Source: Spirochaetota bacterium
GTDB taxonomy: Bacteria; Spirochaetota; Spirochaetia; Treponematales; UBA12059
Direction of reading: 5' to 3'
Assembly: GCA_029547205.1 (NCBI GenBank)
Contig: JAKPPT010000110.1
Location: 1-37,007, forward strand
DNA length: 37,007 nt
The notes under the pieces are model-generated. The model made no database searches. It was not told where the DNA came from and saw only the letters and a program-made list of their open reading frames with translations. The position numbers and the translations under genes are program-made. How positions within the stretch are numbered: position 1 is the first letter of the stretch; each line of letters opens with the position of its first letter. Shown one piece after another: positions 7,649 to 16,013 of this stretch.

Positions 7649-7954
7649 ATGATTCTTGAATCGGTACAGTACACTGAAGTTCCTGGTCAGCGCGATAATC
7701 ATGCGATAACTGTTTATGCGCTATCCACCTGCGGATTCTGCAAACGAGCTCTTGCATTTCTCAATGATCACAATTTTGCATACAGATATATTTATGTTGA
7801 TCAGATTCCGCTGGAAACTAAAAATGAAATTAAAGAAGCTCTCAAAAATAAGTTCAAGGTTAATATCGCATTTCCTTTTGCTGTGATTGATGACACAAAA
7901 TATCTTGTTGGTTTTATTGAGGCTGACTGGAAAAAAGAATTGGGAGTAAACTGA
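7649..7954 (+). CDS. glutaredoxin-like protein
   Basis: A 101-residue thioredoxin-fold protein with the dithiol active site CGFC at 28-31 after a beta strand (TVYALST), and a C-terminal part containing the cis-Pro loop (IAFPFAVID) and a Gly-Phe segment (LVGF) as in glutaredoxins. The ribosome site AAAGGAG is 8 nt upstream of the ATG. The stop codon overlaps the start of the FTR-like gene (TGATG), so the two proteins are made together. In anaerobes lacking the plant-type system, FTR catalytic subunits encoded beside glutaredoxin-like genes are thought to reduce those partners. This protein would then be the electron acceptor that passes reducing power to protein disulfides in the cytoplasm. 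Confidence 0.9.
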   Translation: MILESVQYTEVPGQRDNHAITVYALSTCGFCKRALAFLNDHNFAYRYIYVDQIPLETKNEIKEALKNKFKVNIAFPFAVIDDTKYLVGFIEADWKKELGVN

Positions 7955-8283
7955 TGAACCCAAAAACACGTGAGGATACTGCTAAATTTGCCGAAATGGT
8001 TGCAAACAAACAGGGCTGGGTTGTTAATCCGGATACAAATTTTACTACAATGCTTCTCGATGGGCTTACTACCAATTGGAACCGCTACGGGTACTATTTA
8101 TGCCCCTGTAGGGACAGCGATGGTTCCCGTGAAGCCGATGCAGCCATTATCTGTCCCTGTAAATACTCGTTTGGCGATATTGAACGGTATGGGCACTGCT
8201 ACTGCGCCCTCTATCTCAGTAAGACATTTGCACAATCAGGAAAAAGCCCAGAGGCGATTCCAGACCGCCGCTATGAAGAATAA
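7954..8283 (+). CDS. ferredoxin:thioredoxin reductase catalytic-subunit-like protein
   Basis: A 109-residue protein with six cysteines in three CxC pairs: CPC at 50-52, CPC at 67-69 and CYC at 82-84. This is the signature of the FTR catalytic subunit, in which a 4Fe-4S cluster beside an active-site disulfide converts ferredoxin electrons into thiols. Plant and cyanobacterial enzymes space the pairs as CPC-x16-CPC-x8-CHC; here it is CPC-x14-CPC-x12-CYC, and the His of the last pair is Tyr. So it is a divergent, non-photosynthetic type. The ATG overlaps the glutaredoxin stop, with GGGAG upstream. No variable-chain subunit gene is next to it. Cytoplasmic disulfide reduction with the adjacent glutaredoxin is the expected role. 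Confidence 0.85.
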   Translation: MNPKTREDTAKFAEMVANKQGWVVNPDTNFTTMLLDGLTTNWNRYGYYLCPCRDSDGSREADAAIICPCKYSFGDIERYGHCYCALYLSKTFAQSGKSPEAIPDRRYEE

Positions 8284-8366
8284 GTTTACACACGTATATT
8301 GAAATTGCTTTTTTCATCGTTGCAAGAAGGTTGAGTTTTAACAATTTTCGCGACACAAGAGAAATA

Positions 8367-8396
8367 TTGCGGTTTTTGTCAGTTTTACTATATAGT
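8367..8396 (+). promoter_or_regulatory. candidate promoter abutting the cysteine desulfurase start
   Basis: TTGCGG (8367-8372), an 18-nt spacer and TATAGT (8391-8396). The -10 element ends 7 nt before the ATG at 8404, so transcription would start at or next to the start codon. No ribosome site is visible in this interval. Confidence 0.5.
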
Positions 8397-8403
8397 ATAA
8401 CCA

Positions 8404-9543
8404 ATGAAACCAATTTACCTTGACTGGGCAGCTACAGCAGTACCTGATACTGCAGTGCTTGAGCAGGCTTTTACAGAAAGCATACAGTACTACGCTAACG
8501 TAGCGAGCAGGCATGATGCCGGTAAACAGGCATCAGAACTCTATGAATCAAGCCGCGCTGCCATTGCCAGATTTATCGGCTGTAAACCCGAAGAACTTAT
8601 AGCAACATCAGGTGCTACAGAAGCAAATGCAATCATTCTGCTCTCTTTACTACAAAAGCAAAAGTGTTCGGGCACTGTCCTCATAAGCAGTATTGAACAC
8701 GATTCTATTTTTAACCAAGCAAGGGTACTGGAAAAATTTGGTTATACCGTTAAAACCATTCCTGTCAATCGAGATGGTTTTATTGAACCAGACACCGTCG
8801 CATCACTCCTAACCGATGATACTGTGCTTATCGCAGTAATGGCTGTAAACAATGAAACCGGAGCAATTCAGCCTATCGAGGCAATTGCATCAATTGTTGC
8901 TTCACACAAAAAACCGATGCACGTTCACGTAGATGCCGTGCAGGCTTTTGGAAAAATACCGCTTACGATTCGCAACATTCATAGCATGTCGTTGAGCGCA
9001 CATAAACTTGGTGGGCCAAAAGGATTCGGGCTGCTCTACCTATCCGAAAAAAAGCCAATCCAATCACTCTTTCAGGGTGGCAATCAAGAGCGGTCAATCC
9101 GATCAGGAACACAGAATCTTTATGGCATGCGCGGTTTTGCGCTGGCTGTGCACAACAAAAACCCTCAAACAGCGTATGAACATGTTTCAGCGATTGCAGC
9201 AAGGCTCATAAGCGGGCTTGCATCGATACCGCAGGTTGTACTGATTCCAGAAAACAGGAATAGTAACGCAAATAATTTTTCACCTTACATTGTTGCGTGT
9301 TCAGTACCAGGCTTAACGGGAGAAGTTATTGTTCGCTATCTTTCGGATAATGGTATTATGATATCTACAGGATCAGCGTGTTCGAGCAAACACACAGAAC
9401 GGAGAGTCCTCAATGCTATGAACATTGATAAAAAGATATCTCAGGGTGCTATAAGAATATCACTTGGACCATCGACAACACAGGAACAGATTGATGCATT
9501 CATTACCATGCTTGATTCTTGCATCAAAAAATATAAACCATAA
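8404..9543 (+). CDS. cysteine desulfurase (NifS/IscS-like), sulfur donor for ThiI
   Basis: A 379-residue PLP enzyme that takes sulfur from cysteine as a persulfide. Visible motifs are DWAATAVPD at the N-terminus, SGATEANA (69-76), IEHDS with His99, HVDAVQAFGK (174-184), the PLP lysine in SAHKLGG (Lys201), GGNQERSIRSGT, and the catalytic cysteine in STGSACSSKH (Cys326) on the longer loop of group I enzymes. ThiI follows 9 nt after the stop on the same strand. A pair like this is known in Bacillus subtilis (NifZ-ThiI), where the desulfurase feeds ThiI directly because ThiI lacks its own rhodanese domain. No iron-sulfur scaffold gene is nearby, which supports a tRNA role. The start codon has no ribosome site and sits just after a -10 hexamer, so the mRNA may be leaderless. 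Confidence 0.95.
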   Translation: MKPIYLDWAATAVPDTAVLEQAFTESIQYYANVASRHDAGKQASELYESSRAAIARFIGCKPEELIATSGATEANAIILLSLLQKQKCSGTVLISSIEHDSIFNQARVLEKFGYTVKTIPVNRDGFIEPDTVASLLTDDTVLIAVMAVNNETGAIQPIEAIASIVASHKKPMHVHVDAVQAFGKIPLTIRNIHSMSLSAHKLGGPKGFGLLYLSEKKPIQSLFQGGNQERSIRSGTQNLYGMRGFALAVHNKNPQTAYEHVSAIAARLISGLASIPQVVLIPENRNSNANNFSPYIVACSVPGLTGEVIVRYLSDNGIMISTGSACSSKHTERRVLNAMNIDKKISQGAIRISLGPSTTQEQIDAFITMLDSCIKKYKP

Positions 9544-9552
9544 AAGGACACT

Positions 9553-10728
9553 ATGAGTATCACAACTAACACAGCATTATTTCTCATAAAAATCGGAGAA
9601 ATTAAGCTTAAAGAAGGAAATAGAAAATATTTTCTCAACAAACTAAAAGAAAACATTCTTGCTAAGTTTCAAAAAGATGCTGAAGCAAAAATAGCAATTC
9701 ATGACAACAGAATGTTTTTAACCGTGCTAGAACAATGGAAAGAACATGCACAGCACGTGCTTTCTACAACACCGGGCATCAATGGTTGGGCACTCGCTCA
9801 AAAAATTCCTTCTGATTTCGAAACAGTCACTCAGGCAGCTACTGAAATAGCAAAAAAATTTCCTCACGGGACGTTTAAAGTAGAAGCGAGACGCTCCGAT
9901 AAATCTTACCCACGAACCTCGTATGAAATTGCATGCGATATTGGAAGCGCTATTCTCAATGCCAGAAATGATCTCACCGTCGATATCCATGAACCAGACA
10001 CAACACTCTTTATCGAAATACGAGAGGACGCAGCATATCTGTACACTGACCCGGTAAAAAGCCTGCGCGGTCTTCCAACAGGAACGGCAGGCAAAGGATT
10101 ACTCCTGTTATCAGGAGGAATTGACTCTCCAGTTGCAGGCTATCTTATGGCACTTCGGGGGCTTGCACTTGAGGCAGTACACTTTGCCGCGTATCCCTAT
10201 ACATCACAGGAAGCGTGGGAAAAAGTATGCCGCCTCGCAAAAGTTCTTGTTCGCTATACAGGAAGTATCACTCTGCATACTATCCAATTTACCGATGTGC
10301 AGCTCGCACTTAAAAAACAGGCTCCTCAAGAATGTGCAACAATTTACCTGCGGGCTGCTATGGTCGAAGCAGCACATTTGCTTGCTCTTAAAACAGGATG
10401 TAATGCAATTATTACCGGTGAGAGCTTGAGCCAGGTTGCAAGTCAGACTGCAGAAAACATGCGGTTTACTGGTTTTCCAACAGACCTTCCTGTATTGCGG
10501 CCACTCATTGGTATGGACAAAGAAGAAACAATACGCATAGCGCGTTCCATTGGCACATTTGATATTTCTATTGAGCCATATGAAGATTGTTGTGTGCTCT
10601 TTAGCCCAAAACACCCCATACTCAAAGCAAAATTTGAAAAAGAGCGTGCCTTGTATAAACGTATCAATATAACCCCGCTTATCGAGGAAGCAGTAGCTAA
10701 AGAGGAAATCCACACATTCTATTATTGA
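9553..10728 (+). CDS. thiI: tRNA sulfurtransferase (tRNA 4-thiouridine synthase)
   Basis: A 391-residue enzyme that makes 4-thiouridine at position 8 of tRNA. It has the N-terminal ferredoxin-like and THUMP RNA-binding region (about 5-165), then the PP-loop adenylation site SGGIDSPVAG (187-196), and ends with the EDCCVLFSPKHP segment, whose cysteine (346-347) corresponds to the conserved catalytic Cys of the family. It stops soon after, so the C-terminal rhodanese domain of the enteric enzyme is absent. Sulfur must come from a partner, presumably the cysteine desulfurase encoded 9 nt upstream. AAAGGA is 6 nt before the ATG. The gene meets the convergent basic-protein gene 14 nt downstream, with no clear terminator between. 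Confidence 0.95.
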   Translation: MSITTNTALFLIKIGEIKLKEGNRKYFLNKLKENILAKFQKDAEAKIAIHDNRMFLTVLEQWKEHAQHVLSTTPGINGWALAQKIPSDFETVTQAATEIAKKFPHGTFKVEARRSDKSYPRTSYEIACDIGSAILNARNDLTVDIHEPDTTLFIEIREDAAYLYTDPVKSLRGLPTGTAGKGLLLLSGGIDSPVAGYLMALRGLALEAVHFAAYPYTSQEAWEKVCRLAKVLVRYTGSITLHTIQFTDVQLALKKQAPQECATIYLRAAMVEAAHLLALKTGCNAIITGESLSQVASQTAENMRFTGFPTDLPVLRPLIGMDKEETIRIARSIGTFDISIEPYEDCCVLFSPKHPILKAKFEKERALYKRINITPLIEEAVAKEEIHTFYY

Positions 10729-10742
10729 TTATATTACAATAA

Positions 10743-11351
10743 CTATTTTTTATTGAGCTTAAAATTATTTCGTATAATTTTAACCAATTCGCGTATTACA
10801 GGTGAGGCTGCATTGGCTATTGCAAAATCGGTAAGCATATCGCTCCGTTCATGTCGGAGCCAGGTATATACGCGAGGACAAATTGATTCTAATGGTTCTT
10901 TAACAAGGGCAATTTTTGCAAGTGAAGTCATCTCTTCAATATTAAAGAGCTTCCATTTGCCTCCAAACACAATATTATAAAATCTACCATCATCTGTGCG
11001 TTCAATATGTAAGACTGGTCTTGATTCACCAGCCGTTTTCTTTTTTGTCGGAGAGGATTTCGATGTGCCCTTTTTGTTTTCTTTAGGCTTAAATGTTTCA
11101 TACACAGCCTGCTCAAAGGCTTCATAGCGCTCTGCCCTTTCCCGCTCTTCCTTCAAAGAAGAAGCCAGATTGTATGCCGATTGCAGTAGTGCTTCAAGAC
11201 ATTCTTCATCTAACTCAGGCAGGAGCTTGTTGATAGCAGCAATAAGCTCTTCCTCTCGTGTTATTTTTGTTTTACTCTGTTTCTGCTGTGTTTTTGTTGC
11301 AGTTTTTGTCTTTACTGTTTTACTTGCGCCTTTTTCTGTAGCCTGTTTCAT
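10743..11351 (-). CDS. lysine-rich protein of unknown function
   Basis: I do not recognise this 202-residue protein. It begins with a Lys/Thr/Gln-rich disordered stretch (1-32), followed by a helical, Glu-rich segment (about 33-86, LLPELDEECLEALLQSAYNLASSLKEERERAERYEAF region), a second basic linker (about 90-112), and a compact C-terminal domain (113-202) starting VLHIERTDDGRFYNIVFGG. No signal peptide or membrane segment is visible. The basic ends suggest nucleic-acid or phospholipid contact, but this is only composition. The ATG has GGAG 6 nt upstream. It lies 21 nt after the GerMN gene on the same strand, so the two form an operon and may act together at the cell envelope. Confidence 0.75.
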   Translation of the reverse strand: MKQATEKGASKTVKTKTATKTQQKQSKTKITREEELIAAINKLLPELDEECLEALLQSAYNLASSLKEERERAERYEAFEQAVYETFKPKENKKGTSKSSPTKKKTAGESRPVLHIERTDDGRFYNIVFGGKWKLFNIEEMTSLAKIALVKEPLESICPRVYTWLRHERSDMLTDFAIANAASPVIRELVKIIRNNFKLNKK

Positions 11352-11372
11352 ACTTGCTCCATTACATTTACC

Positions 11373-12182
11373 CTACAACGATGATCGCGATATCGGTTTT
11401 CCTATATACACACCCTCTCCGCCAAGATATTCATACCGCTGGCCTTCGATAAGTATCTGCACATCCTTAACGGTAGGAAAACTTGTAGCAGTGTAAACGA
11501 CCTGTTTAAGCTGTCCTGCATACCCTTCAACACCGTAGCGATTATACATAAATTCTTCACTAAAATTGATAATCGCTGTTGAACCGCGCACCTGAACAGA
11601 GAGCAATTTGGTCCCGGGCGGTATAAGGGTAATGAGATTATTGGCTAGCTCATCGGGGCCTGGTCCTCGAAGTAGTGCATTTAAAGCATCGGTGAGCGGC
11701 GAATCGCTTACTTCGATAGTGCGCTTAACTTCACGCCGTACTATTGTTCCATCATCCTCAACGCGGATAAAATAGAGGCTGACAATCCGTGTTTTTTTTA
11801 ATTGCTCGACTGGTCCAGTAGGAACGGTTACTGCAGGTTTTGTCTCCTGCACAGGCTTATTTTGTTTGCCTGCACCATCATTCTGCGATCCTGGTTTTTG
11901 AATTGTGTCTGAAGGTTCTGTTACCGGCTGTGTTTGTGGTATTTCCTCTGATCCTGATCCCGGATTCGGAGCAGTATCGTTTGAATCACCTGTCCCAGTA
12001 TCTGGTTTTTCCTGGGGTTTTATTAGAGGAAGATTGGTAACTTTATCAAAACCGGTATTTCGTATGGTTTCCTGAATTTTATTCCAATTTATAACAAATA
12101 AAACTAAAACAACGAGTAATGCTATGAGCCAGATGAGACAACCTGCATTATTTTGTGTTTTTTTAGTTGATTTTCGCGGCAT
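11373..12182 (-). CDS. membrane-anchored GerMN-domain protein
   Basis: A 269-residue protein with a basic N-terminus, one membrane anchor (about 15-33, CLIWLIALLVVLVLFVINW), a Pro/Thr/Gln-rich linker (about 57-125), and a C-terminal GerMN domain (about 130-262). Recognisable GerMN features are the YFI strand, the segment ending in a helix before the LLRGP turn (SPLTDALNALLRGPG), the PPGTKLLSV strand, STAIINFS..F, and the QLKQVVYTATSFPTVKDVQILIEGQ region. GerMN occurs in spore proteins and also in many lipoproteins of non-sporulating bacteria, where it is thought to act at the peptidoglycan or envelope. No sporulation is implied here. The ATG is 6 nt after a -10-like hexamer (12189-12194), with a possible ribosome site too far upstream. 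Confidence 0.85.
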   Translation of the reverse strand: MPRKSTKKTQNNAGCLIWLIALLVVLVLFVINWNKIQETIRNTGFDKVTNLPLIKPQEKPDTGTGDSNDTAPNPGSGSEEIPQTQPVTEPSDTIQKPGSQNDGAGKQNKPVQETKPAVTVPTGPVEQLKKTRIVSLYFIRVEDDGTIVRREVKRTIEVSDSPLTDALNALLRGPGPDELANNLITLIPPGTKLLSVQVRGSTAIINFSEEFMYNRYGVEGYAGQLKQVVYTATSFPTVKDVQILIEGQRYEYLGGEGVYIGKPISRSSL

Positions 12183-12187
12183 GCACG

Positions 12188-12218
12188 TATACTAGTCCCT
12201 CTTGTGATTATCGGTCAA
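12188..12218. promoter_or_regulatory. overlapping divergent promoters (GerMN gene / MATE gene)
   Basis: On the plus strand TATACT (12188-12193) lies 42 nt before the MATE start, with a TTGATT-like -35 about 15 nt upstream. On the minus strand TTGACC (12213-12218), 18 nt and TAGTAT (12189-12194) point to the GerMN gene. The two -10 boxes occupy almost the same bases, so the genes would compete for RNA polymerase. The -35 elements are weaker than the -10s. Confidence 0.4.
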
Positions 12219-12234
12219 TAAGGTCTAGTCATTA

Positions 12235-13635
12235 ATGAAGCATATAAGCTATAGTAAATATATGAAAAACCTTACTCAGGGTAATGAAACATCAGTAATC
12301 ATTGCATTTGCCTTACCAATGCTCATTGGCAATATTTTTCAGCAGCTATACAGTACGGTTGACAGTCTTATTGTAGGAAACTTTGTCGGCAAAGAAGCAC
12401 TTGCAGCAGTAGGTATCTCTTTCCCTATCATATTCTTGATGCTTGGACTGCTCATGGGACTCACCATGGGAACCAATGTACTTATTGCACAATTTTTTGG
12501 TGCTAATCTTCTTGATAAAGTAAAAAAAAGTATCATTAATGGCTTTATTATTATGGTTGTGCTTTCGCTCCTTATTACCTTTTTAGGGTTAATCTTTGCA
12601 AAAAGCATTCTTATATTGCTCAATACGCCTTCTGAAATATTAGAATCTGCTCAAAGTTACTTAAAAATTACTTTTATCGGGTGTTTTACTATTTTCGGGT
12701 ACAATACTGTTGCATCGATTCTTCGCGGTTTAGGAGACTCAAAAACACCGCTCTATCTTTTGATTGTTTCTACAATCATAAATATTGTTCTTGATCTGTG
12801 GTTTGTGCTTTCATTCAAATGGGGAGTACAGGGAGTAGCCTGGGCAACCGTTATTGCCCAGGGTGTATCGTTTATAGCGGGACTCATCTATATATTTAGA
12901 AAACTTACCTGGCTACGGTTTGGGTTCACAGAATTACGCATTGAGCCTGATATTTTTTCTAAAACGCTGCAAATTGGTATTCCTACAGGTATACAACAGT
13001 CTCTCGTTGCACTGGGTATGATGGTTATGACACGGATTGTCAATGGATTTGGGACAGTGCCAATAGCCGCATTTACTGTTGCCTCCCGTCTCGATGGTTT
13101 TGCATCGATGCCAGCCCTCAACCTCAGCCAGGCAATGACCAGCTTTACCGGCCAAAACATGGGTGCTGGAAAAACCGAACGGGTTCACCGCGGGTACAGA
13201 GCTTCCCTCACTATCGGGACCGGTATTTCAATCATAGTTGGTATGATTGTGCTGATTTTTTCAAAACAGCTTATGGGTTTTTTTACTCCTGATGCCGAAG
13301 TTGCGAGAGTTGGTGCACAATACTTAATTGTCGTGGGTGCGACGTATACACTTTTTTCTACCATGTTTATCAATAATGGTGTGCTTCGCGGAGCAGGCGA
13401 TTCGTTTATTCCCATGATCAACACTCTGCTTGCGCTCTGGGTGGTTCGAATACCCTGCGCTCTCTTATTTTCACGGACACTCCACCTCGGTATTACCGGA
13501 GTCTGGCTGAGTGTTCCAGCAGGTTGGCTCATGGGAGCAGTCTACTCTACCATCTATTACCGATCAGGCCGTTGGAAACGTAAAGCTCTTGTTCAATCTG
13601 AAAATCAGCAAAAAATTATAACAGAAGAAGCGTAA
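12235..13635 (+). CDS. MATE-family multidrug/metabolite exporter
   Basis: A 466-residue inner-membrane protein with about twelve hydrophobic segments in two similar halves, as in the MATE family. It begins with the typical segment FALPMLIGNIFQQLYSTVDS.IVG.F.G, contains the ALAAVG turn, and repeats the pattern in the second half (IGIPTGIQQSLVALGMM; VNGFGTVPIAAFTVASR; RGAGDSF.P). MATE proteins export cationic drugs or metabolites in exchange for Na+ or H+. A second in-frame ATG at 12262 (MKNLTQG) is a possible start; the first is kept because AAGG lies about 11 nt upstream, though the spacing is poor. The stop is 15 nt from the convergent DUF4954 stop codon. Substrate and coupling ion cannot be read. 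Confidence 0.9.
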   Translation: MKHISYSKYMKNLTQGNETSVIIAFALPMLIGNIFQQLYSTVDSLIVGNFVGKEALAAVGISFPIIFLMLGLLMGLTMGTNVLIAQFFGANLLDKVKKSIINGFIIMVVLSLLITFLGLIFAKSILILLNTPSEILESAQSYLKITFIGCFTIFGYNTVASILRGLGDSKTPLYLLIVSTIINIVLDLWFVLSFKWGVQGVAWATVIAQGVSFIAGLIYIFRKLTWLRFGFTELRIEPDIFSKTLQIGIPTGIQQSLVALGMMVMTRIVNGFGTVPIAAFTVASRLDGFASMPALNLSQAMTSFTGQNMGAGKTERVHRGYRASLTIGTGISIIVGMIVLIFSKQLMGFFTPDAEVARVGAQYLIVVGATYTLFSTMFINNGVLRGAGDSFIPMINTLLALWVVRIPCALLFSRTLHLGITGVWLSVPAGWLMGAVYSTIYYRSGRWKRKALVQSENQQKIITEEA

Positions 13636-13649
13636 GCGCTCATACAAAA

Positions 13650-15854
13650 TCATTTATTTCGTATCCGTTCAAGAAATGCATCTGCCCGTGCAATCCAGCT
13701 GTCCATATCTTCTTTTACTGCAGCGATAAATGCATTCTCATACGGATTACCTAAAACTGCAAACATTTCTGCTTCGTCGGAATAAACGCTACGGCGAAAA
13801 TCGTTTTCGTAGTCTTTAAGCCTCGTTTTTTCTGCCTGAATTTTAATAAAATTGGCAGTTTTTATAAAATGTTCAATTTCTTTTTCTAATAGAGCTAATG
13901 TTATCATTTGCTCGCCGAGCAGGAATTGTAGGCTATTCCATGCATGTTTTGCTTTATCAGCACGATAGTTCTTCCAGGTATCACGGTAATAGCTATGGAT
14001 TTCATCCCAGGAGTTATATTCACGATTCTTGATTTTTTGAATCAGGGTGTACACCTTAAATTCCGGGATAATCTGACCTCCGAGATTATCCCAGGCTGTT
14101 TCACGATCGTTTCCAAAAACCATTGCAAGTTCATCAAATTTTACCTGCGGATTATGTGCAACATAATCTGCTAAAGCTGTTATTGCATACCAGCGAATCA
14201 TGTGGCGATATGCTTTGTATGATTTTCGAGGTTTGAGTATTCTCACTGGGCGATCTGAATTCTCAACACCTTCTACCAGCACATCAAGACGGTCGATAAC
14301 TGCATGTTCTCCGAGCAGTACTGCTTTTCCTTTTTCTCTCACTGTAATTTCTGATTGAGGGAGATCTATTCCTTCTGCCCTGTACCAGGATTTCCCCACA
14401 GCATACTCCAATATTTCCATTGCAGAAAAAATTTCCTCCACAGTATCCGGAGCCAGTGCAGCAAATTCGATGGGTTGTTTTTTTAGCCTCCTCGTATCAC
14501 GCTGTTCAAATTTTCGTTCATTGCGCAAGAGCGCATACATATTATACATCCACCAGTATGCAGGCATGATTTCCAGTGCATCTTCTGCTTCGTTATTCAT
14601 TACCAGTGCAAAGGGGAATGGAATGTTTAACTCATATCGATACATTCCTTTTGCTAAAAGGCAAAAACTGGCAAATTTGCTGGAATGCTTAATGCTCGCA
14701 TTGAGCCCGGGCCAGAAGCCTCTCCCTGCTTCAATTTCTCCATCATTAGCACGGGAATTATGATTAGAACCAAGCGTTGCTCCAGCAGCAATATTTGACT
14801 GTCCCTTAACTACCGAAGCAATTAAAAAACTTGTATTGTGGTGCTGTTCATGCGCAGGGAAAATGAGATTATTAAGTATTTCACAACAGGAAACAGTTGA
14901 ATTATCACCCAGTACAGAATGGATAAGCCTTGCACCATATTTGAGCGAGCTATTATCTCCCATAACAAACCGTACTGCCTTACAACCATAAAATATTTTA
15001 CACCCATAACCTATTATTCCATTAACGAGTTCGACACCTTCTCCTATCTGTGTTCGAGAATAATCATTTGAATTAATAGTGAGATTTTTGAGCTTATTAG
15101 ACCCTTTTATATATGCAGCTTCGCCAATTTTTACATCCTTGATAATTCTGTTACTTTTAAGCACACAGCCCTTTCCTATTATTCCATATTCTCCGCGAGT
15201 GCTGCTGAAAGAGTTTTGCGTGATCTCTTTTAGGCGTTCTAGCAATTCCCTATCATACCTTCGCTTAGCCCAGAGCCATGCATCGGCAGAGAGCATGCCA
15301 TCAAAAGGAAGAATAGCCCTTCCGCTATTTTCATTCATGACATCTATCCAGATTCGTACCGATTCGGGTTCACCTTCTTTAATGATACCATTCCCCCATT
15401 TTGCATGATTTGTTGCATGAATTTCATCATTGGAAAGCAAAATGCAGGTATCACCAATACTGTAATGCGCAATGTATGAACAGGAATGTATTGCGCAATT
15501 ATCTCCAATATCACATGCAATTATCCTGCTGTTTGTGATTCCTGTTGGAATTTCAAGTTCATGGTGTTCGAGTACCATTGTCTCAAGTTTTCCTATACGG
15601 ACAAGTCCAGCAAAACTTGAGTTTCGTATCAGTTCTGGAGTAAAAGGATCAACAACTAAAATTTGTGACCAATCAGTTGCTGTATTCCCATTTTTTTCCA
15701 GTATCGCTATTTCATCGGCTCTCAAAGGTCTGAAATCAGTCAGTGGTCGCTTGAGCTGTTTGTTGCGTATTTCGTATTCATCACCCTTACGCATGTGTGC
15801 AGGAATGAAATTTTTCCCATAAGCATCAATTCCAAGTACATGTATATCGTTCAT
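13650..15854 (-). CDS. DUF4954-family left-handed beta-helix protein
   Basis: A 734-residue soluble protein. The ATG at 15854 is preferred because GGAAGGGAA lies about 8 nt upstream; a TTG 18 nt further out would place that site inside the gene. The N-terminal half (about 100-400) is a run of imperfect hexapeptide repeats (I.GDN..IHSCSYIAHYSIGD.C; IGYGCKIFYGCK; VLGDNSTVSCCEIL; GATLGSNHNSRANDG), as in left-handed parallel beta-helices of acyl- and nucleotidyl-transferases. The C-terminal 300 residues are helical. It fits DUF4954, a family of spirochaetes and Bacteroidetes of unknown activity. The repeats suggest a trimeric sugar-nucleotide or acyltransferase-like fold, but no catalytic His is identifiable with confidence. 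Possible promoter at 15890-15919. Confidence 0.8.
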   Translation of the reverse strand: MNDIHVLGIDAYGKNFIPAHMRKGDEYEIRNKQLKRPLTDFRPLRADEIAILEKNGNTATDWSQILVVDPFTPELIRNSSFAGLVRIGKLETMVLEHHELEIPTGITNSRIIACDIGDNCAIHSCSYIAHYSIGDTCILLSNDEIHATNHAKWGNGIIKEGEPESVRIWIDVMNENSGRAILPFDGMLSADAWLWAKRRYDRELLERLKEITQNSFSSTRGEYGIIGKGCVLKSNRIIKDVKIGEAAYIKGSNKLKNLTINSNDYSRTQIGEGVELVNGIIGYGCKIFYGCKAVRFVMGDNSSLKYGARLIHSVLGDNSTVSCCEILNNLIFPAHEQHHNTSFLIASVVKGQSNIAAGATLGSNHNSRANDGEIEAGRGFWPGLNASIKHSSKFASFCLLAKGMYRYELNIPFPFALVMNNEAEDALEIMPAYWWMYNMYALLRNERKFEQRDTRRLKKQPIEFAALAPDTVEEIFSAMEILEYAVGKSWYRAEGIDLPQSEITVREKGKAVLLGEHAVIDRLDVLVEGVENSDRPVRILKPRKSYKAYRHMIRWYAITALADYVAHNPQVKFDELAMVFGNDRETAWDNLGGQIIPEFKVYTLIQKIKNREYNSWDEIHSYYRDTWKNYRADKAKHAWNSLQFLLGEQMITLALLEKEIEHFIKTANFIKIQAEKTRLKDYENDFRRSVYSDEAEMFAVLGNPYENAFIAAVKEDMDSWIARADAFLERIRNK

Positions 15855-15889
15855 ACGAAATTCCCTTCCCAATAATAATTGCTACTGTA

Positions 15890-15919
15890 AGTATAGTACC
15901 ATCACAAGTAGATTGACAA
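15890..15919 (-). promoter_or_regulatory. candidate promoter of the DUF4954 gene
   Basis: On the minus strand TTGTCA (15914-15919), an 18-nt spacer and TATACT (15890-15895) precede the start at 15854 by about 35 nt, with the ribosome site between. Copies of acaagcttc at 15916-15924 and 15934-15942 overlap or flank the -35. Confidence 0.55.
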
Positions 15920-16013
15920 GCTTCTCAAGCCGTACAAGCTTCGTAACACCAGTATCATTATTGACAAAAAACAGGCTTTAATGAGAAAGTAACGGTATGG
16001 CAAAGGTAATGCT

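Noticed and set aside
10204-10713. A 169-codon minus-strand frame inside thiI
   Set aside because: It is fully covered by the strongly supported ThiI frame; its sequence is Cys/Phe-rich with no recognised motif.
11373-12182. Sporulation or germination role for the GerMN protein
   Set aside because: GerMN is widespread in non-sporulating bacteria and no spore genes are present; an envelope role is more likely.
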